A stretch of 64,000 nucleotides of DNA from Hyaloperonospora brassicae. Taxonomy: Eukaryota > Oomycota > Peronosporomycetes > Peronosporales > Peronosporaceae. The position numbers and the translations under genes are program-made. Positions 57,870-64,000 of this stretch are shown piece after piece (the stretch's first letter is position 1; each line of letters begins with the position of its first letter). The notes under the pieces were generated by a model. That model was given only the letters and a program-made list of their open reading frames with translations. It searched no databases and had not been told where the DNA came from. The DNA is taken from NCBI GenBank assembly GCA_947650285.1, contig CANTFL010001383.1, forward strand, positions 1 through 64,000. The letters run 5' to 3'.

Positions 57870-59123
57870 CTACCTCGCCATCCTTTGCGAGAGGTGTGTA
57901 CTGTTTACGGCCGTGCGTAGTGACGCATGGTCCGTATAGACGATAAACGGTCTATCTCCCAAGAGATAGACCCGGAACTTAGCCAGTGCATACTTCATGG
58001 CAAGGAGTTCATTGTCATGCACTGGGTAATTGCGCTCAGCTGCTTGCAGCTGACGCGACTGATAACAGATGACGCGCTCCGCGCCATCTGCATCGAACTG
58101 CATTAACGAACAGTCGATTACAAAATCGCTGGCGTCACAGACCTCATGAAAAGGTCTGTCCTGATCTGCAATCGCCAAGATCGGCGATTGCATCAAGATC
58201 CGCTTGATATCCTCAAAGGAACGCTGGCACTCAGCGTTCCATGACCACTTGACATTTTTCTTGAGCAAGCAAGAAAGATGAACAGTCATCTCGGCGTAGT
58301 TGCGCGAGTACTTGTGTAAATACGACGCGTGACCAAGGAACTTCCTTAGTCCCTTGACATCGACTGGCACTGGCCAGTCGGTGATCGCCTTGATCTTTTC
58401 GGGATCAGGGCGTACGCCGTTTTTACCCACGATGCACCCAAGAAGTGGTATTTCGCTAGCCGCGAATATACACTTCTTGAGGTTGGCGTACAACTTATTC
58501 TTGCGCATAAGTTGAAGAACCTGACGAACGTGAGTTCTGTGAACTTCAACGTCCGTCTCTCCGTCCATAGCCCGGCTATGGACGAACACATCGTCGAAGT
58601 AACTCGGTGCGAAGTCTCGCACCGGTCTCAACAGATTTGCTACACATCTGTTGAATGTTGCAGGGGCATTACTCAGCCCCTGTGGCATCACTAGCCACTC
58701 CCACAGCATCCCGCTGGGGGTACTCACTGCCGTGAACGGGACGTCCCGTTCACGCATCAGGATCTGATAGAATCCATCCATCAGATCCATGGACGAAAAG
58801 ATGGTACTCTTTGACATACCATCTATGATTACGTCCTTCCTCGGTATCGGCGTCTGAGCCGGTACCGTTGCAGCATTCAACTTGTTGAATGCGTGCACTA
58901 TCCGCCACTCTCCTGTGGCCTTTCGCACACAGAAGGTCGGAGAGCTGTGAGCGGATGTTGATTCCCTCACATGGCCCGCTGCTAAGCGATCGGCAAAGAC
59001 TTTGTCGATTGCTATCACTTGTTCACGAGGCAGTGTCCACTGCTTTATGACACAGTACTTCGAGCCCGTTTTGAGCTCGATCTCGTGTCGAGTGCCTTTG
59101 TCCTTAGGCAACTCGCAAGGCAC
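57870..59123 (-). pseudogene. RT and RNase H of element B, open 417 codons
   Basis: RT blocks in order: TFCVRKATGEWRIVHAFNKL, FSSMDLMDGFYQ (catalytic Asp), LWEWLVMPQGLSNAPATFNR, SYFDDVFVHSR (catalytic Asp pair) and LGCIVGKNGVRPDPEK. RNase H blocks: VCDASDF, DNELLAMKYAL and VYTDHASLR, with D, E and D retained. The domain pair looks catalytically complete. It is cut off by a frameshift near 59130 on the upstream side and a stop at 57870 after SQRMAR. Confidence 0.9.
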
Positions 59124-60033
59124 GGATTCAGGAAAACATCCCTGAATTCGATCAAATCTTCATGCAAAGGATTTGTCTGAAGTGACTCCCAGGATCGAGA
59201 CGTGTATCGCTCAATCCGAGTCTTCTCATCGAGGACAATTTCGTCTATCGATGAGCTGCTGAGAACCCTCTCGGTCCCAGTAAACATCGTTGCCGACCGA
59301 ATGTCGGTCACATACTCGTCCTCTGTGACGAGTACGCAGATCTGCTTGACTTTGCCACTACGCAGATCACGCAAGAACCGTTTCGATTCTAGCGTCGGCA
59401 GTTGAATTATCTCCGAGGTTAACTTCGGAGGCGCAACCAGATCAAGCGTGTAAGCGCCTACGCTTGATCCATCATTAACCAAGACATTCAGTGTCTCGAT
59501 TACCTCCTGGGAAATCGCTATCACAGGATCAGGGCGAGCTTTCTCCACAATGTAGTGATCATCTACATTGTGTTCTTGTACAGTCGTGCTAACGACCATA
59601 CCACAACTGAGGCCATTGCACTCACTCGTAGTACACCCACGTGAGTGTGGGCGTTCCAAGATATTCTTCAGGTGATCATCTGAGGATCAAGAAGCAGGTA
59701 TCGTAACCGATCGATACTGCCAACTCCCCTTGGCTCGTACCTCCTGAACCAAGGCGACCCTAAGACCACGTCGAACTTGTCATCTAGGTCAAGCACGATG
59801 AAATAATCATCGTACCGTTCGCCTTTTAACGTGTAGTGGATTCCGACTACACGTTTCTTCACAGTGATCGATGCGCCTGTCGCGAGGCGCACCGTCATCT
59901 TCGTTGGAAGGACATCCCGCTCCACGAAGTTAAAACTTCCTGCCTCTAGCGACTGGCGACGAGCAAAATTGTTCGACGCCCCACAGTCAAGTAGGGCGCG
60001 AAGTGACAAGTCTTTTGTCACTTCCAATTTCAA
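59045..60033 (-). pseudogene. Protease region of element B, frame-shifted
   Basis: The frame from 60033 has LRALLDCGASNNFARRQSLEAG, with an intact DxGAS-type active site. VLDLDDKFDVVLGSPWFRRYEP, the flap and C-terminal block, ends at a shift near 59670. Frame 59659-59045 continues the spacer to the RT and shifts out near 59130. Confidence 0.8.
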
Positions 60034-60154
60034 GGACTGAGTGACACCTCATCACCAGGTGCAGAGACACACATAAATTGTGTATCTGGAGCAACCTTCT
60101 TCAGGAGATTTGCAAATTCTCTTGAGGTTGCTGGATCAGTAGGGCGCTCCGCCC

Positions 60155-61180
60155 CTACTGATCCCGACCGTTTTTTGATGGTCCACCACGCTGTTGCGAC
60201 TTCGCAACTGCAACGGACCCTCGACCTCCAGTTCTCCTTGCTGGTGGGTGAACACTGCGCTCAGCACCGCGAGGTTCTGAGCGGGGGATACTGCATTCAT
60301 ATGCATAATGTCCCAGTTTGTGACAGCGATGGCATTTCACCATTCGCTTGTCGTTCATAGGGCGAGGTTTCTCGCCTTCGACATTACAGAGGTCCATTGG
60401 CTCTGGACCTCCGACTGCTAATCGTCGCTGTGGACGATGCGGGGTCGACGTAGCGTGAGACTGTTTCACGCTATAATCTTCTTGCCCCGCTGCGAAGATT
60501 GCCTCTGAGAGCGTCTTTAGCTCTCCGCGGAACAGGTGGTTCCTAACGGGACCGTCTGAAATCCCTTAAATGAAGATTGCGATCAACACAAACTCACTCA
60601 CAGGGTTCACTACCATGCAGCTTGCAAGGTAGCGTACATGTTGGGCGTAAGCGTGAACCTTACGCTTACCCTGTTTGATTTCGAGGAGTTCTGATAGTGT
60701 TCTGAGCTCTGCTGAGGGCGGCTCGAACGTCTCACTGAGCAGGGCCTTGAAGATCCTCAACGACCCAAACACATGTGGGTCGTGCAACTTGAGGTTCAGG
60801 GCCCAAGCTCTGGCGTCCCCTGTCAGGTTAGACTGAGCGAATGATACTTGCATTCGCTCATCATCGATGCGACGAGCATCGACGGCATCGTCCGGCTCGA
60901 CGAACCACCTCATCAGGGAGTCTTCCTCGACTCCCCGATACTTGGAGACCTCTAGTTTTAGAGACTCCCGTCGACGCTCACGCGTCGGCTCTGCGGACTG
61001 AGACTGTTGTTGTCTCAGTGCTTCGGTCCGCTGGTGATCTTGTTGTTGTAACAAGGTCACCTGCGCTCGCGACTCATCAAGTTCTCGTTGCAAGGACTTG
61101 CTAATGACGGCATGTTGCTTGTCCCTATCCCTTGAGGATAGTGTGGCCCATTTGGCTTCCTCACCAACGGTCGAACTCAT
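60155..61180 (-). pseudogene. Gag of element B with one premature stop
   Basis: Same frame as the intact gag of element A, beginning at ATG 61180. A Gln codon of the FIQG block has become TAA at about 60564; otherwise the frame is open to 60155. Zinc knuckle CHRCHKLGHYAYEC and the Gly/Arg-rich tail are present. About 93% identical to element A over the first 215 residues by my count. Confidence 0.85.
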
Positions 61181-61307
61181 TCGTTCGATCGCACTCCATT
61201 CGATGTCGCTCAAATGGGATTAGCTTTCACGGGTTCCGTGAAAGCTGTCGCCGTCTACATCGTCCAACATGTTCATGTTGGGCGATGGGGTTGTGGTCCT
61301 TGGACGG

Positions 61308-61324
61308 ACTACAAAGTGCTACCA
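61308..61324 (-). other. Putative tRNA primer binding site of element B
   Basis: On the minus strand TGGTAGCACTTTGTAG starts two bases inside the 5' LTR. TGG is the expected start of a site that pairs with tRNA CCA ends. The same position in element A differs by one base. I cannot name the tRNA. Confidence 0.45.
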
Positions 61325-61326
61325 GG

Positions 61327-61768
61327 TGTAACGGGGCACTGTTGACTGCGTACTGGTTGACCAGTACGGAGTATACTTCCACTGACGACAGTGGTCGACA
61401 GTGATTTGTTAGGTGTTTTAAGGAAACACAGAGGAAGGAAAGGAGACTAAGTAGTCAGAATAGTCTCTTGGTAAAAGTAAAACTGTGTTAATATAATTTA
61501 GTCCTATAACTCCTTGAATCTCTGTTGTCCTGACTTAATTATACTAATATAACTAAATGTATGATGACGTCTACTCACCACCCATTGCGCGCGTCTAGCA
61601 GCGATTGGTGGGTTGATATCATCACGATATCAACCAATGAGTAGACCCTTCGGTCATCCCAACAATATCACCATGTCTTGTGATATTGTTTAAAGAATAT
61701 TTGACGTACTATTCTTTATTGTCAGATTGTTTTAATGACAATCTCATGTAACGGGCCACCCCGTTACA
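61327..61768 (-). repeat. Right (5') LTR of element B
   Basis: 442 bp with TGTAACGGGG and CCCCGTTACA ends. Four of its 11 differences from the left LTR cluster at about 61405-61411. Confidence 0.95.
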
Positions 61769-61773
61769 TATTC
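61769..61773. other. Target site duplication, right copy (TATTC)
   Basis: Matches the five bases before the left LTR of element B. Confidence 0.85.
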
Positions 61774-64000
61774 CATGCAGTTATATGTTCGAAATGACGA
61801 CCATCACCGGCGCCAAGATCACTTATGCGTCGTATATAAGAGATTATTGAGCACATCAGATCCCTCCGCATTGTGCCGGTTTATTCCCGTTTTCACCGTG
61901 ATCACGATGACCATTTCCATGGATGGAGCAAGCAATACACATCCAGCTGAGTCAGTTTACAAGACTCCGTAATCGTTACAAAATCCTCGAACGCCTGACA
62001 CATGATCCATGGTGGTTTGGCTCGTGACTACTGCCCAATACCCTTTCCAAACCGTTGCACACTGTTGACAAGGAGCACCGCTCAGTAGATGCGGACGTTG
62101 AATATGTAGAGATAGTGTCCGTAATTGTTCCATCGATCACGGACACATGGAGACATTGGATTGGCTGAAATACAAAAATTAAGTCAGTATTTGCGGGAAT
62201 GTGACCATGCGATGGGATCCAGAGACAACACGAGGCAGTAGGAAAATTCCATCAGCGTTTAAACTAATACCAATCTCACTTCGGCATTTGACTCCAACTA
62301 CCAACTCCAAACTAACACAAACCTGTCAGAGACGGTAGCGTGGAGTGAAAAGACCGCCCCATGAGGTGCCGTGGATTCGGGTACCTTCTGGCCCCGCCTT
62401 CGTCGAAAACGCGCTTGAAACTTTAGCGTAGCCGTTCTGACGCACGCATTGGCCGATCGCCGTCCTAAATCATTCACTTTCCCTTTCGAGGTTCAAACTT
62501 AAACTTTGCAGTAATTTGTCGCACTATCTCTTTCGATAGGTATGTTAACTCCATTCTCGGTCAATTTGGGAACGACTTCTTCCGTAAGTTGTTATATTTC
62601 AAAGTGCAATGTTTAAGCAATATGTGACTTGTCTAGTGTAAATCACCTTATAGCACAATATCAAAGTGAACATCGCATGAAAACCGAGCAGAATAATTGA
62701 TGTTTAGTGTGTTGTGATGCATTATATTGAAAGGATGACATACGCATACCTTTTTGTGTCGCGACCAATAAGCTCAGTCTGTAAGCCAAATGAAAGGCTG
62801 GATATCACAAGATCTGAGGTAGGGTGACGTAAAGATACTACAAAATGTATGGTCCCATGGATGTCTTTTTGTCTCGCTGATTTCAACTCCGATAGTATCT
62901 CCTATATACGCAGTCGATCTCACACATTACAATTAATGGACAACTTGTACTTGGTACTTACTCGTTTCAACCAAGTGCTCAATGCCCTACAATAATTTTC
63001 ATGCGCATATCAAAAAGACTAATGTATATTCATTGCTCAGTCTTTGGTTGACATAAGTAACAATTACATACATGTTAACTGATGAGAGTTGATAATGAGG
63101 TGACATGACTGAGACGTCATTTCCACTTCAACCGGGTCCGACCAGTTGTCAACTAATTGCATATAATTACGAACCGGACCAGAATCAGCCAGTACGATCC
63201 ACGCGCATGGGACGTGATACATAGCGAGCGCTCACGACACACAAAGTAGTAGTAGATAGTATCTGTAGAGCGCCACGCGCTATCGCTAGCATTCAATTCA
63301 TTCTCACTTTTACCACACATCCCAGAGTTGCCTTCCAACAAGCTCCTCTGGCCCGATCGGTCCCTCTGCCAGCCAAGGGCCTGTCAGAGGTCCTGAGCAT
63401 GTCATATATTGGTTCCTATAACCAAGCCTCAACTGAGACCTATATTTGATCTACCATTTACAAGTCTAGTCCGCCAGAGAGAGTAGTTTATCCGCTGCTA
63501 TGTGCATCGAATTTGAGCAAGCTACCATCGATTTATGCTCATTACTTCGTGCAAAGGTTTAAAACCGGATTTGATAGTACCGAATTTGATTTGTAGACAT
63601 GTGCTCCTCAACGTCGCATACCAGGCGTTCAAAATATAGGTGGATCATAATTATTATGCCATTATTTTGTACATTCATCTTCATCTATAGTCACTTCGAT
63701 AACCTCTTCCATCAATTTATGCACCAAGACGGGGAACGGGGTAGTGCAATTCATCTACAAAGAAGTTGTGTGTGTCTTGCCCACTCCGTTACATAGGTAG
63801 TTCCGATACGTACGTATGTTACGTGATTGGGTTGGCTACATTCGTAATAGCGAGTGTCGCACGTCGATTTCTTCTTCTATTAGAACGGGTGTAAAAATTT
63901 AATTACAGCCAGTGATATGTCGACGCGTACTTATAGAGGGGGTCCCAGGATCCAGAGGGGCCATTCCTACTAAGCGATAAATGAAACAAACCGATATAAA
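61774..64000. other. Intergenic, AT-rich, no gene recognised
   Basis: Only short open frames (61775-61972, 63153-63341, 63599-63796) without motifs. The sequence interrupted by element B at TATTC continues here from 53997 but shows no reading frame on either side. Confidence 0.55.

Larger units (their letters stand above)
53998..61768 (-). mobile_element. Chromovirus element B, minus strand, with LTR pair and target duplication
   Basis: Both LTRs are 442 bp with ends TGTAACGGGG...CCCCGTTACA and differ at 11 positions (2.5%). The 5-bp target duplication TATTC is at 53993-53997 and 61769-61773. Minus-strand order: 5' LTR (61327-61768), primer site, gag, protease, RT/RNase H, integrase, chromodomain, purine tract, 3' LTR (53998-54439), with the opposite-strand gene in the left quarter. 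The element is recent but carries at least five inactivating changes in gag-pol. Confidence 0.95.

Noticed and set aside
53998..61768. The hairpin excess as a by-product of simple repeats or one duplicated palindrome
   Set aside because: The stems have different sequences, lie in complex coding DNA, and differ between copies with paired changes.

Overview
The window is nuclear DNA of an oomycete, most likely a Phytophthora or downy-mildew relative. The evidence is a small secreted protein with an RxLR/dEER-like leader, protein genes with short GT-AG introns of 63-92 bp, and oomycete-style Ty3 and LINE retroelements with gag, RT, integrase and chromodomain. No tRNA, rRNA, CRISPR or bacterial operon structure was seen.

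Layout. 0-13 kb: a decayed LTR with adjoining element debris, one candidate effector gene (1074-1472), a dead LINE with a C-terminal RNase H (about 2.6-6.0 kb) and a heavily decayed plus-strand Ty3 element (7.4-12.9 kb). 13.4-21.9 kb: a GATC-rich Ty3 element with two successive RNase H domains, also dead. 21.9-29.8 kb: a minus-strand chromovirus (element A) whose left half is old and right half young. 30.7-47.7 kb: a gene island with a protein carrying a Kre9/KNH-like C-terminal domain, a 1303-aa ABCC-type transporter rebuilt from four exons, and a PDS5 cohesin regulator of two exons. The transporter gene is bracketed by a near-identical 2.1-kb inverted repeat. 47.7-54.0 kb: gene-poor DNA. 54.0-61.8 kb: a second minus-strand chromovirus (element B) with 442-bp LTRs differing at 11 positions and a 5-bp target duplication. 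61.8-64 kb: nothing recognised.

The most unusual signal belongs to the chromovirus family of elements A and B. Its LTRs, leader, gag, pol and 3' region are filled with short perfect inverted repeats (stems 6-12 bp, loops mostly 3-10 nt), one every few tens of bases. The same hairpin positions recur between diverged copies with compensatory base-pair changes. The same elements carry, on the strand opposite gag-pol, a conserved broken gene of about 530 codons. It lies between the 3' LTR and the integrase, overlaps the chromodomain and ends in a coiled coil. I do not recognise that protein.

The host genes look like ordinary chromosomal genes. The retroelements are dead or nearly so: only the gag of element A is open throughout. 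Reading was by eye and family assignments rest on motifs, not database searches.
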